Positions 26,001-41,000 are shown, numbered from the stretch's first letter. The stretch: 64,000 nucleotides of DNA from Adlercreutzia wanghongyangiae (GCF_035989245.1 NZ_JAYMFF010000002.1:547487-611486), one strand, 5' to 3'. Translations and numbers: made by a program. The notes: generated by a model not told the origin, from the letters alone.

Positions 26001-29000
26001 AGCTGGAGACGCGTACGAGTACCGACGAGATGACGGGCATCACGAGCACCTACCAGGTGTACGTGTGCCCCGACTGCAAAGAGGAATACTCCGTCGACAA
26101 GTACAACAGCAACAACATCAACGAGGACTGCTGGACCCGCACCATGCAGGGCAACCTGATCGTGGACGCGCTGACGCCCATGAAGCAGACCGGCTCGTCC
26201 ATGCCCGATTCCATTACCAACAACGCCGCGATGCTGCACGGCAGCGCGTTCATCACCGAGCTGCCCAAGGTTCAGATCGACCGCAGCGCCCAGCCGCTGT
26301 ACCGCGTGGCGCCCGCTGCCGCCGACGACGAGCCCCAGGCGGTGAACCTGCTGGTGGACGAGGGCACCGACGAGCGCGTGGTGGACGCAGTGTCCGAGAT
26401 GTTCACCGTGGATTCCGTCAGCTATTTGGCCGCCGACGAGGGCGCGACCCCCGCGGCCGAGGGCGATGGCGAGGGTGACGAGGCAACCGTGATGTTGTCG
26501 TACCACGCCAACGGCGGCACGGGCACCGTGGCATCTCAGGTCGTGCGTGTTGGCGAGGCCGTGCAGGTGAGCAACGCCGACGGCATCAAGCGCACCGACT
26601 ACACCTTCACCGGTTGGAACACCGCGCCCGATGGCTCGGGTGTGAGCTATCGCCCCGGCGACAGCCTGAACGTGAGCGAGAACATCGTGCTGTACGCTCA
26701 GTGGGCCCACGAACCGAAGCCCATCGAGATCACGTTCAAGTCGAACGCGCCGGTGGGTGAGATCACCAATGGGGAAGACCCCGATAATTTGGCGGCCAAG
26801 GAGTCGTACAAGGTGAACGCGATGTCCTATCAGGACTTCGCCCTGCCGCTGAACCGCTTCCAGCGCGTGAACTACACCTTCGCCGGTTGGAATACTCGCG
26901 AGGATGGCCTGGGCACGTGGTACAACGACAAGCAGGTGGCCCAGTTCGAGGGCACCGTGACCCTGTATGCCCAATGGTCCCAGGGCTCGGTGTCCGACTC
27001 GGTGCACGTGAACCACTTCGCCACGGTGGTGCCGCGCTACGACGACACCAAGTACGCGCAGTTCGAGCGCGCCCGCGCCGGCTTCTTCCGCTCCGACGAG
27101 AAGCCCACTATCAAGATCGATGTGGCCCAGTGGTACTTCACGGGTACTGCCAGCGAGGGTTATTCGTGGACGAACAAGAACATCAAGCTGGATCCGGAGG
27201 ACTCGCTGTTCCTGCGCTACGAGATTCGCCTGTACAACATCAGTCAAGCTCAGCTGCGCATGATGGGCTACAGCGAGGACGCCTATCCCACCGATACCGC
27301 CACCAACCCCGAGCTGTCGGCGCTGCTGCCGCGTATCCAGAACTTCGGCCCCACCCCGGCCACCATGTTCGATAAGCTGCCCGAGCTGAACGCCACGCAG
27401 AAGGCGCGCCTGGCTCAGGCCGCCGAGATTCGTACCCTGGCCGACAACCTGCGCGTGATGGCCCAGGGCTACGTGCCCAGCGACCCGCTATGGGGCGATC
27501 CGGAATTCGGCGGGACGGATGCTTCCGATCCTACGCGCCAGGCCTTCGTGAAGGCCTTGGAGGGATACATCGCCCAGATGGACAAGATCGAGGTCATCGG
27601 TGGCGACCAGGTGCCCGCGGCCAGCAAGGAGGCCGTGGAGAACATTCGCGCCTCGCTGAAGGCCCAGACAGAGGCTCTGCGCGGTTTCCAGCGCGCCACC
27701 TACGATGACGAGGGCAACCTGGATGTGCCCGAACACTACGACATCACCCTGGTGAAGCCGAGCGACGCGGTCACCACGGCTTCCACCATCGCCGCCCAGG
27801 CCAACAGCTTAGAAGCGAAGGTGTCGGACGAGCGTCCCTACGCGCGTGTGTTGCAGTACATTCCCTACACCGAGATGCTGGCCACCAAGAACGGCAAGGC
27901 CACCAGTCCCCTGAACGTGAACTACGAGCGACGTCCCAGCACCACGTCGTCCATGGACGCCACGCCTATGAACACTCAGGTGCCCCTGTGGTCCTATCGC
28001 TTGGTGAAGTTCCACGAATATGAGGTGGAGGAGGAAACGGGCTTCCGCGTGGAGAAGGGCCCCAATGGCGAGACCCTCGATCGCTTCGGCAACCCCGTGT
28101 CCGACGAGGCCGTGAACTCCACGGTGTACTTCGTGAAGAACAGCGATGCGGCCGTGGGCGCCATGACCGACGTGGTGGCGGCCAACGGGGCCACCATCAC
28201 GCTGCCCGATTGCGGCTATGCCCGCTACGGTTACAAGTTCGTCGGTTGGAACACCAAGACCGACGGCACCGGCACCGTCTATCCGGCGGGTGTGGCCTTC
28301 ACCGTGCCCGATACGAGCACCTATCTGTACGCCCAGTGGGAGTTCGACGAGTCGGTGCAGTCGGAGGTGCGCTTCGACGCCAACGGCGGCACGGGCGAGA
28401 TGGATCCCATTGTGTATCCCAACGGCACCGTGATCGCGCTGCCCGCCTGCACCTTCACCGGTCCGGGCGGTGCCGCCCTGGCCAGCTGGAACAGCGAGCC
28501 CGACGGCTCGGGCACCGCCTACGACCCGGCCGAGGGCTTCACCGTGCCCGACACCTCGCTGACCCTGTACGCCCAGTGGGCCACCAGCGGCACGACGCCC
28601 GAGGAGCCCGATCCCGCGCCGGAGCCCGAGCCCGCGGCGGACGAAGACGAGCCCCAGGTGTTCATGCTGTCGGCCGATGGGGCCATCAGGGTTGCCTCGG
28701 CCGATGATGCGACCGGCGGCGAGGGCGACGACGGCGAGAAGAACACCTATCTGGCCGGCAGCCTCACCGAGTACGACGATGTGCTGTTCACCGACGTGAA
28801 CAAGCAGACCATCGACGACACGGTGGCGGCCATCCGCGACACCAGCCTGTCGGGCGCCAGCAATGCTGGCGGCACCATCCGCGCCTACGGCGGTTCCACC
28901 ATTTCCGGTGCCGATCAGTTCTCGTATCTGTACAACAACAGTGCCTTCACCGACAACGTGACCGGTTCGGCCACCACCAACACCCGTCGTTCGCTGGTGT

Positions 29001-32000
29001 TCAGCTTTGCCGGTGCCAACGGCGACCGCGGTACGCTGAACCCGGGCGAGGGCCTCATCGTCGACTTCATGATGCAGTTCGACAAGAACCGCAACGCCAC
29101 CACCGACTCGGGCACCGCCCTGGTGATGCAGGCCTACGCCGACAAGGCCGGCAGCTACGAGTTCTACGACTTCCCGCTGACCACCACCGATTCCGACGGC
29201 AACCTGCTGTACTACACCAACGAGATGCTGAACTCGTCCGACTCCACGGTGAACAAAGACTCCTCCTACCGTTCCGACCTGTCCGACGGCAACGGCAACG
29301 GCGACTCCTCCGAGACGCTGCTGCGCATCGACGCGCCTTCGGTGGGTTGGAAGGAGAACGACGATGTGAAGCAGGACAAGCAGGTGGTGCCCCACTACAC
29401 CGACGAGATGTTCAAGTATCGCTCGGGCACCGCGGCCGTTACCGAGGGCTCCAGCTACAAGTACTGGCTCATTCAGCAGTACACGGGCTCTAGCGCCTCG
29501 TCGGCGGCGGCCTACCAGTACGCCACCTTCGTCGATCGTCTGCCCGAGAAGGACGACTACGAGGTGTCCACCTACGACAGCACCGACGATGTGTACAACC
29601 TGCGCCAGTCGCAGTGGACAGGTTGGCTGCAAGACCTGGATGGCATCAAGGCCTACTACACCGATACCACGGTGGACGAGGCAACCCAGGAGCAGGTGGG
29701 CATGTACGAGGTGCGCACCAAGGCCGAGATCGACCCGGTGACCAAGGTGGAGAATCCCAAGCAGGTGGATGTGTGGCTGGGCCCCCTGAAGATCGAGCGC
29801 AACGCCGACGGCTCCATCCGCCGCCTGTCCCCGGCCTCGCCGGCCGACAAGGTGCTGCCCATCGACGAGGCGCACGACTTCGCCGTTTCCACGGGCGAGG
29901 AGTGGGGCGACGACGACTACAGCGAGTTCACCACCCGCTGGGCCACCGCCTATTCCGCCCCCAGCGATATGATCGACGACAAGCTGGTGGACTGGATTCA
30001 CTCCAGCAGCAAGATCGAGGATCGCTCGGGCGTGAACGCGGCGAACTTCGCCAAGATGTCGAACACCGCCCGCATGGCCACCATCAACATGGTGAACCTG
30101 AACGACCTGAAGGCCTACGTGAAGGCCCATCCCGACGAGGCCGCCGACCTGACGCGCTCCATCGGCATGCTGTGGACCCGCGTGCTGGACAAGGACCTGA
30201 ACCTGATGGAGAACAGCGGAGACGTGCGCATCGCCTTCGATATGCACGCGCCGCTGAACCTGCCCAAGTTCCTGGGCAGCGCCGGCAGTACCTACAAGTC
30301 GGTTGACGGCCTGAACCCCGAAGAGGCCACGCCGCTGCAGAAGTACCTGTACCAGACCAGCCAGTGGAACACCTTCCTGTCGCTGGTGAATTACCGCAAC
30401 GGCCCCACGGGCATGACCTACAAGAGTCAGGAGCTGGAGCAGGCCGGCGTGTACATCGATGCGCCCGAAGGCTACGGCTACCTGGGCAGCTACGTGTGGC
30501 TCGACTACAACTGGGACGGCCTGGCCAACGACACCGAGGGCGAGAAGACCACCGACTTCTTCGGCAACGAGACCACCTACCACAAGGGCGAGAACGGCCG
30601 CTACATCCTGTCCAACGAGCGCACGATGGACCCGGACACCGGCGAGGTGAAGTACACCTACGACGGCGGCAACGACACCCGCGCCCTGTTCCGCGACTTG
30701 AACCACGACGACGTGGCCGAGGACCCGGGCATCAACGGCGTGAAGGTGGAGCTGCTGAACGAATACGGCATTCCGGTGAACCGCAACGGCGAGGCCGTGG
30801 TACAGGTGAAGGAGTCGAAGACCTCCGACAACCTCATCTGGGTGAAGGCCAACCCGCAGACGGGCCAGGCCCTGGTGAACGTGTACGGCGGCTACGATTT
30901 GGCCTCCACCAACGAGAACATCGACCTGGGCGCCTACACCTACACTACCGAGAGCGACTACTTCAACAACCGCGGCTACTACATGTTCTCGATGCTGAAG
31001 CCGGGCAAGTACCGCCTGCGCTTCACCTTCCCCGAGACCTACAGCAACTACGCCCTTACCACCAAGCGCATCGGCGCCGACAACGTGCCCGTGACCGACA
31101 AGCTGGGCGCGGCCCAGGGCGGCACTGTGGACGCGAGCGCCTACATGCAGGTGGAGCGCACCGACGGCGCCATGGTGGCCACCTCGGATGTTATCCAGGT
31201 GGATGCCATGGAGTACAACCCCGACGCCTACGAGGGCGGCTCGCCGGTGACGGGCAACGAGACCTACGACGCCAAGATGACCAGCTACAACGTGGGCATC
31301 GCCATGCCGGTTACCTATACGGGCGTGGCCTTCCGCGACGACAAGCTGGCGGGCTACGAGGAAATGGAAGAGGACCCCGATTTCGGCGGCGACGAAGGCG
31401 AAGACCCCGACGAGGGGGGTGACGCCGGCGACAACCCGGGCGACATCTTCGGGCGCTCGGCCACCACGGCTTCGGTGGCCCAGCTGAATGCGCTGGAAGC
31501 GGCCGGCACTGTGAGCACCGATGCGGCGGCCACCCTGGCCGATGCGGGCATCATGCCCCTGGCGCTGACCCCCGACAACGCCCCCGAGGTGGACAAGTCG
31601 GTGGGCGAGGCCGACTACTTCATCATGGTGGACGGCAAGAAGACCCTGAACCTGGACAAGATGGTGGAGTTGGACGGCTCGGTGGACCCCGAGCTGATCG
31701 ACGGCGTGCTTGACTGGGTGAACGTCGATCTGGACGCCAACAACCCCGTGACCTCCGACACCGACGCCATCACGGCGCTGCCGGTGAACGAGTTGCGCCT
31801 GAAGAACATGGAAGTGTCGGTGCAGGTGTACAACGAGGACACCAAGGAATGGGAGCAGGCCTACGACGCCGACGGCAACCGCGCCGTGGTGCAGACCGAC
31901 AACGACCTGTACGTGCGCGCCAACGACAACGAGAACTGGCAGCGCGCCTTCGACGACGACGGCAACAAGCTGCTGGCGGTGGAGGACTACGACACGCTGC

Positions 32001-35000
32001 AGTGGCAGTGGCAGGCGCGCGCCAACGACGACGGCACCGCCGCCGAGGCCACGGGCGCCTTCTCGTTCAAACTGGAGCCGGGCCACTACTACAAGGTGGT
32101 GTGCCGCGACATGAAGAACCGCGTGCTGAAGCCCTCGGTGATGAACTGGTCGAACGACCCGCTGGAGCGGCCGTTGGCCAACGCCGAGGATCAGCCCCAG
32201 GTGCCCGGCGACGACGGCACCACCCTGCCGACCGACCGGGTGGCGGCCATGTGGGACAACGACCTGTGGCTGAAGAGCGGCATCGGCGAGACCAACAGCT
32301 TCTACGCCGCGGTGCCCACGGTGGGCGGCGGCTCGAACAAGGCCGTGTACGAGGATCCGGATCGTCCGTGGCTGGGCTACAAGGTGTACGACAAGATGGC
32401 CCTGGGCTGGATTGACGGTACCAAGGGCTTCCTGGGCAACTACATCTGGAGCGACACCGACTACAACGGCCTGCAGGACGATGTGCCCAGCATCGGCGTG
32501 GGCCAGGTGATCGTCACCCTGGAGCAGTACTACTGGCTGCCCAACGACGCGAACCCCGACGACCCGAGCGGTTACAACCCCGGCACGCCCGGTGCCGACG
32601 GCACGGGCGAGGGCCGCTGGGTGCTGAACGATTTGGAATACAAGACGGCTCGTTCGTCCAACGCCGGCAGCTACGTGTTCAAGGGCGTGTCCACCTACGT
32701 GGCCGACCCGAACGCGCCCAAGACCGTGCGCGAGGAAGACAAGGCGAAGTATCTGGCCGGCTACCGCGTGCGCATCGACCGCGACAACCTGAAGCTGGTC
32801 ACGAAGGACTGGGGCTTCACGTTCCGCAATGTGGCCAAGAGCGCCGTGACCGGCGAGTTCGATGAGGAAATCGACTCGGATGCCAGCATGGCGGCCCAGA
32901 AGGTGAGAAACGCCGACGGGTCCGACTACCTGAAGGACGGCAAACCCGTGTACGCCTACTACCTGAACGAGCTGGGCAGCGGCGCGGTGACGGCCCCCGG
33001 CCTGGGCGCGGGCAATCTGGTGGCCACGGGCGGCCACGACAACGATGTGTCCTTCGACCAGATGATCGTGGTGGCCGGCGGCACCGACGAGGTGTCCACG
33101 GCGGCCGACAACGTGCGCAAGGTGTTCCGCAAGACAGGCGGCGGCCTGTTCATGGGCGCCGAGTACGACCTGGGCGCCGCCCAGCGCATCGAGCACTGGG
33201 ACGTGGGCCTGGTGGAGGTGCCGCGTTCGTCGGTGACGGGCCGCGTGTGGAACGACGAGAGCTACGACGGCATCATGGACGACGACGAGGTGGGCCTGGC
33301 CGGCGAGACCGTGGGCATCACCCAGTGGTACTACGACAACGGCACCTGGGTGCAGAACACCGTCTTCGGCGATGATGCGCGCACCTCGGTCGAGGGCGAC
33401 CTGGCCATTGGCGAGGCGGCGGCCGACGGCGTGGTCACCGTGACCACCGACGAGGACGGTCGCTACCAGTTCGATCATTTGCCCGCAGCCTATACCAACG
33501 ACGAGGGCGAGCACTTCCTGGCCGCCTACCGCGTGGTGCTTTTGGGCCTGCGCACCGACAAGGTGTACGACGAGGACGACCCCGAGAAGCTGCTGTACGA
33601 GACGCCGTGGATGATGACCCACTACCACCAGGGCGACGACGTGGCCGCCGACTCCGACGTGCGCGACGACCAGGGCCAGCGCCAGGGCTCTTATAAGGTG
33701 ATCGGTCGCGAGGTCGTGGGTGCGGGCGATGATGCGGCTACCCAGTTGCGCGCCCTGGACGGCCAGATCATCCTGGCCGACACGGTGCCTACGGGCCGCG
33801 AGAATAGCTACCAGCCCTCGCAGGTGGAGGTGAGCCGTGGCGACGTATACGACGGCGCCACGGGCAGCGTGAAGTACGACTACCTGACCAGCCGCGGCGA
33901 TGTGGTGGCCGGCGGCGACGTGGGCGAGATCGCCGTGCCGCGCCGCGAGATTACCGGTCGCGTGTGGCACGACGAGGACTACGATGGCATGCAGGCCTTC
34001 ACCGAGGTGGAGGAGCCGGTGCTGGACGAGAACGGCGAGCCGGTGAAGGACGAGAACGGCGAAGCGGTGATGCGCGCCGTGAAGCAGTACGACGAGCCGG
34101 GCATCGCCGGCGAGCGCGTGACGCTTTCGCAGTGGTACTTTGACCCGGCGGCCGACGAGGGTGCCGGCGCCTGGGTGCGCAACGAGGCCTTCGGCCACGA
34201 CGGTTTCAACGTGCTGGCCTCCATCGCCACCGACGAGTGGGCGGTGGACGAGAGCGACGCCGATGCGCTGGCCGCCGCGCTGTCGGACGACGGCTACCTG
34301 ACCCTTTCCACGAACGACGATGGCGTGTATAGCTTCAAGAACCTGCCCACGGCCTATGTGGGCGACGAGGGCACGCTGTATCTGGCCAGCTACCGCCTGA
34401 CTTTGGGCGGCCTGCACCAGCAGCAGGTGACCGCGGCCGACGGCACGGTGACCTCGCGGGTGCCGTGGCTGATGACCCGCTACCATGCCGGCGACGAGCT
34501 GAATATCGACTCCGATGTGGACGATGCGCTGCCCGGCACCGAGGAGAGCTACTGCCTGCTGGGCCGCGAGGAAGCTGCCGATGGCGTGGCCGGCGGCGTG
34601 CGCGGTTGCGACGGCCAGATCATCCTGGCCGGCCCGAAGCCCGACAGCGTGACCGTGGACGGCGACAAGACCACTCTGGTTTCCGTGCCCGAGGGCGATG
34701 TGGTGGCCGGCGCCGACGGCACGGTGCTGTTCGACATCATGCGCGCCCGGGCCGACATCTACGACGGCGGTGATGCGGGCCAGCTGCCCGTGCCCACCCG
34801 TTCGGTGTCCGGTCGCGTGTGGGAGGATGCCGACTACGACGGCCAACAGGAGCTGACGTGGCGCACCGAGGCGGTGACCGACGGCGCCGGCAATGCGGTG
34901 CTGGGCGACGATGGTCAGCCGCTGACGCGCAAGGTGCCGGTGTACAGCGCCGATGAGCCGGGCGTGGAGGGCCAGACCATCACCCTGGAGCAGTGGTTCT

Positions 35001-38000
35001 ACGACCCCGAGCGCGTGAACCCCGCCGGCCCGGCCTTCCTGACCGACGATTACGACTACGACAACCTGAACCTGTCCGGCAAGATCGATGCCGGCTACGA
35101 GAGCCATTGGTTCCGCAACGAGGCCTTCGGCACCGACATCTACACCACGTGGGACGACGCCGAGCATCCGCTGCTGGGCGACGGCTGGGCGACGGGCGCG
35201 ACGGTTGCCGACGGCGTGCTGACGGTGACCACCGATGCCGATGGCCGCTACCAGTTCGACAACTTGCCCACGGCCTACACCGACGAGGCCGGCAAGCAGT
35301 ACCTGGCCGGCTACCGCGTGAAGCTGGCTATGTTGAACGCCACCGACGAGGGCGCTTGGATGATGACGCGCTATCACGCCGGCGATGAGGCGGCGGCCCT
35401 GGCCATCGATTCCGACCTGCCCGACAATCTGGGCATTACCCAGAACTACCCGCTGATCGGGCGCGAGGAGTTCGTGGCCGACACCCACGAGGACACCGAC
35501 GAGGCCGGCAACCCCACCACTACCGTAACCCCGCAGCGCTACCGGGGTATGCGCCAGGAAATGCTGGAGGGCCAGATCATCTTGGCTGGCCGTGCCGATG
35601 AGCCCCGCACCGCCACGGCGGAGCAGGCTATCGCCGGCAGCGATTACGCGAATCATTTGGGTGCCGAGCCTGTCACCTTCGACTGGATGAGCGCTCGGGC
35701 CTATGAAGAGGGCCTGGACACCGTGAGCGGCGGCGACGCCGGCGAGCTGCCGCCTCCCACCCAGGACATCGTGGGCATCTTCTGGAACGACGCCGACAAC
35801 GACGGCGTGCAGTCCATCAACGAGCTGACGGGCGACCCGGTGCTGTACGGACCGGCCGACGCTGACGGCATCCGCCAGCGCGTGGCCATCGACTACGCCG
35901 CCGACGGCACCATGAAGGCCTACGCCTGCAACGAGGACGGCGAGCGCGGCGACCTCGTCAAGGTCTCTCGCTTCGACGCCAGCGGCAACCTGTGCATCTA
36001 CGAGCTGGACGAGAACGGCGCGGAGCGGCTGATGAAGCGCACCGACGCCGCAGGCAACGAGGTGGATGCGGTGTACACGCCGGCCGAGTTGGGCGACGCC
36101 TATCGCGACGGCACCGTGTACGAGGAGCTGGTCAGCGAGGACGGCATCAACAACGCCCGCGTCACCTTGGAGCGCTACAAGTCTATCGACGGCGCCTGGG
36201 TGCCCGATGAGGAATGGGTGGTGGGCACCGATTCCTGGGATGCCTACCGCGCCAACCCGGCGAACACCTGGAACGAGACGGCCACCTTCGACGCCAGCCA
36301 GCACGTGCAGTACACGCGCGTGCAGGAATACTCCGATGGCACCGTGCGCGCCGGCGTGTACCGCTTCGAAGATCTGCCCACCCAGACCATGGATCCGGCC
36401 ACGGGCGAGAAGATCGTCTACGGCTACCGGGTGCGCTACACCGATGCCGGCTACAAGCAGCGTGCGTGGATGATCGCGAAGTACCAGCAGAAGGACAACT
36501 TCACCCAGGACTCCGACCTGATCAACTACAACGCGAACCTGATGACCGACGGCGAGTTCGACGTGCTGCTGAACCGCAAGGACGACAGCTCGGTGCTGGG
36601 CAACATCCATGCGAGCAGCCCCTCGAACAACGACAACCAGGATGTGGGCCTGCTCACCCTGGATGAGGCCCTGGACCAGAAGAAGGACGGCGTTGCGGCG
36701 GCCCTGGCTGCCACGACGGCGGCCCGTCCGCTGATGCGTGCCTTCGCCTCGCTGGCACCGATGGCGCAGGCGCAGGCAACGGCCGCCGGAGCCCAGGCCG
36801 GTGCCGGGGCTCGGGCCGACGCGACGGGCCTCGACCAGTACGACCTGGCCGCCGGCTCCGACCGTGCCTACAACGACGCGGCCCTGCTGAAGCAGAAGAC
36901 CGGCACCATCGAGGGCGTGCTGTTCCAAGATGAGAACTACAACGGCAAGTTGGACGGTACGGCGGGCCGTGGTGAAGCGCGCCTGGAGGGCAAGACGGTG
37001 TACCTGCACGCCTGGGGTCTGAAGCTGGTGGCCGACGGCTCTGCCGAGTGCACCTGCACCACCCCGGATGCGCCGGCCGAGGGCCAGCTGCCGGCATCGG
37101 CGGGTGCCATTGCGGCCGCCGAGGTGGACGGCCAGCCGCTGGAGATCAACGGCGTGCGCTACCACTGGGAGTGGAAGGCCGAGGTTGACGGCACCATCAG
37201 CACCCAGACCGACGCCGAGGGCCGCTTCGCTTTCGACGATTTGCCCTCGGCCACGCGCGAGGTGGTGAACGAGGACGCCTACGTGGTGGACGCGTTCCGC
37301 CCGTGGTACCTGTTGGGCTACACCCTGGAGGTGGAGGGCAGCAGCGCCGAGGACGGCGTGCTGGGCCTGCCGGTCACGCGCCTGCTGACCGATACCGAGG
37401 AAGACGGTGAGCTGGTGCCTGCACCCGAGACGGCCTCGAAGGTGCACCGCCCCGGCGACGTGGACGTGCTGAACGGCCGCGTGGCCAACAACGCCGGCTA
37501 CACGGCGGGCCGCTACGCCATCACGCTGAATGCGGTGAACGACCAGACCGAGGATGCCTCGGTGCTGGACGGCCGTTTGGTGCTGGCTGATGAGGCCACC
37601 ACGGCTGACGACGAGGTGGGCGCCACCGATCCGGCCTACTACGTGAACGCCAACGGCATGGCCTTCGACCTTTCCACTACCCGCGATGCCGACTGCATGA
37701 ACGGCGGCTTCGGCCCCTTCGGCATGGCCAGCATCGCCGGTGTGGCGTGGGACGATGCCAACTACGACGGCATCCGCAACTACAAGACCTCGCTGGATGT
37801 GCCCGAAGAAGGCGACGGCGCGGGCGACGGTGCCGAGACGCCGGGCACGGGTGCGGCCGACGGCCCCACATCGGTGGTGGAGTTGGAAGACCCGCTGGTG
37901 GGCGAGACGGTGTACGTGACCCAGGAGTACTTCGATCCCGAGGCGGCCAACGCCGACGGCTCGATGGGCCGCTGGGTGCCTAACCCCGATTTCGCCGCCA

Positions 38001-41000
38001 ATCGCGACAAGCCCCAGGTGGGTAACTTGACGGCCACCGACCGTTCCGTGTCGGTGCGCTATGTGACGGCGAACACCCAGTACTCCATCGACGGCGGTGC
38101 CACGTGGTTCACCGATGAGAACGACCCCTCCATCGACCACGCGAGCGTGTTCCCGTGGCCGGCCGATGCCACGGGCCGCTTCAGCGACGGCATGGCCCTG
38201 GCGGGTGGTGCGGTGCTGAGCATCAACCCGCTGACCGAGTACGGCGTGATCTGCCGTCAGCAGGATTCCGATGGAAACTGGCAGCAGAGCGACCCGTTCT
38301 ACGTGTGCACGCGCGGCGAGTCGAAGCTGGCCTCGGCGGTGTTCACCGAGGACGAGCTGGAGGCGTCGGCCCATGCCATCACCTTCACCGAGAAGGAGAA
38401 CTGGTGGATTCAGGTGCCCGGCTGGGAAGACGCCGATGTGCGCAACGGTTGGGAGTATGCGGCTATTCCCGCCGATGCCACGACGGTGCCGGCGGGTACG
38501 GCTTGGACGCGTCCCGATGGCACGGGTCGGGTCGTTTTGGACAACCTGGCCCAGCGCACGGCCTACAAGGTGGTGGCGCGCATCCGCGACTACGATGAGT
38601 TCGATCTGCCGGATGTGGCTGGCCAGACCCAGCACGCCGCGGTGGCCACACTGACGGGCCTGGGCCTGGTGGTGGATGAGGATGCCGTGCGCGAGCAGCA
38701 TCATCCCACGGTGCCGGCTGGCAGCGTTATCGCCACCGAGCCCGCGGCCGGCACGGCGGTGCGGCCCGGATCGTCGGTGACCCTGGTGGTGTCGCTCGGC
38801 GTGGAGCCCGAGGCCCCCGCTCCCGATCCGGAACCCGGTGAGCCCGAACAGCCCGCACCCGATCCCGGCGAGGACGAGGTGGCCGATCCGGATGCGCCGG
38901 AGACGCCCGTGCCCGGCGAGGGCGGCGAGGGCGATGGCGCCGAGACGGCGGCGGCATTCGGCACCGGCGCGGCGCTGCTGCACCAGGGCGGTCTGCCGCT
39001 GTTCGCGGCGGCGTCCTTCGGCGGCATCTCGCTGTACGCCATGGGGGCTCACGACGAGTTCGGCCTGACCGAGAACTACCAGCTGTCCACGGTGGCCGCT
39101 GTGCTGGGCGAGTCGGAGAACTACGAGCCGCTGGACGGCTCGGGCCCGCAGCTGTCGGTGAAGCCGGCGCCTCCGGGAGCTCGGGCGGTGGAGACCGACC
39201 ATGAGGGCATCTACCGCTTCTCGGGCCTGCAGAGCTACGTGCAAAAAAGCGGCGGCAAGCTGGTGGGCTACAACGAGCGCGGCGACAGCGATGCGGTGAT
39301 GCAGACCCGCTACACCGTGTATATGGCCGAGTTGAACAACGGCTACGTGATGTCGCGCTTCCACGTGGGCAGCGGCCTTGATTCCGATCTCACCCGCGAC
39401 GACACGGGTGCGCTGGTGCTGCACAAGGTCATGACCTACGCCAGCGGCGCGGTGATCGACGACGGGCGCGTGTACGCCAGCCGCGAGACCGTGAACGTTG
39501 CCGGCAGCGCCTTCGGTTCCCAGTACGACGACCTGCGCGAGGGGGTCACCTTCGACGTGCCCGCGCCGCTGGGCCATCGCCTGGATGCCGGTGCGAAGGC
39601 GCCCAACCTGAACACCATCGCCGGTATCGTGTGGCGCGACAACAACAACGGCGTGCGCGAGACCGGCGAGCGCGGGGTGGCCGGCGCCACGGTGCGGCTG
39701 ACGCGCTACTGGTACGACGTGGAACGCGCCGAGTGGGTGTACGACAAGGACTTCAACGAGCGCGTGCCCGCCGACGACGAGACGCCAAGCCTGCAGGTGA
39801 CCGGCGCCGACGGCCGCTATTCCTTCGAGGATTTGCCTGCCACCGCCGAGATTGTGGTGCGCAACGCCAGCGTGGAGGTGGTGTACGGCTACCGCGTGCA
39901 TGTGACCGAGATTCCCGCGGGCTTCAGCGTGGCGCCCCTGAACCGCGGTGCCGACACCGAGGTGGATTCCGATCTGGATGAAATGAACACCCGCATGGTG
40001 CCCGAGGGCGATGTGGTGTGCGACGGCCTGATGGTGCTGGCGATGCCCGCCGAGGAGGCCGACGCCCCCGAGTCGAAGATCGACGGTCCCGATGGGGTGC
40101 AGTGGTCCACGCTGGGCTCGGTGTCCAGCCTGTGCAACGATGCGGGCCTGGTGCCCTTCAGCGCGGCCACGTTCAGCGGCCATGTGTGGCTGGATGCCAA
40201 CAAGGACGGCCTGCAGGCTGAGGACGACGAGCTGGTGGTGGGCAAGGAACTGGTGCTGGAGCGCCAGACCACCACGTTCGCGGCGGCCGTGGCGGCCGGC
40301 TGGATGAGCCGCGTCACCGACGGCGTGCCCACCAGCAACCTGGACATCACGGGCGCGCCGCTGCAGACCTCCGACCGCTGGCTGAACATCGGCTGGATTG
40401 TGGACGGCGACGAGGAGGAGCCCGAGCCCGAACCCGAGCCTGACGTGCCGGGTGACGACGAGGACGACGAGAACGGTGATGGCGACGGTAGCGGTGACGT
40501 CGGCGACGGCGGAGACGAGGCGGGCTCGGATGAGGGCGCGACGACCCCCGATGCCGGCTCGGAGGGCGACGATGCCAACGTCGCCACGGCTTCGGTGCAG
40601 CCCCTGGCGGCGGCCGACGGCGCGGCGACCGAGGGCGACGACCCGCTGGCAGCCGAGCGTCTGGAAAAGCTGCTGCGTCGCGACGTGCCGGCTCCCGATG
40701 CCGGGCTGCCCCGGGCCGAGGATGACGGCATCCTATCTGACGGTGTGTGGGAGATCGTGGCCACGACGACTACCGACCTTGAGGGCAACTACCAGTTCGC
40801 CGGCGCGCCCATCGTGGACGAGTACGGCAAGCCCTATGTGTACCGCATCCGCCTGGAGAAGCCGGACGAGGCCGAGTTCGTGCCCCTGAACGCGGGCACT
40901 GACGACAACCTCGATAACGATGTGGCGCACTTGAACCTGCGCGGCGAGCAGGCACCTGCGAACATGGCCGTGACCGAGACGCTGGCCGTGACCGGCCCCC

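Noticed and set aside
27809..40183. A 12.4-kb open frame on the minus strand, antisense to the giant gene
   Set aside because: It is a by-product of extreme NNC/NNG codon use, which removes stops from one antisense frame. The translation is His/Val/Arg/Gly-rich nonsense without domains, while the plus strand shows clear families. Similar antisense frames at 2018-5722, 15992-20989 and 22532-27247 are rejected for the same reason.
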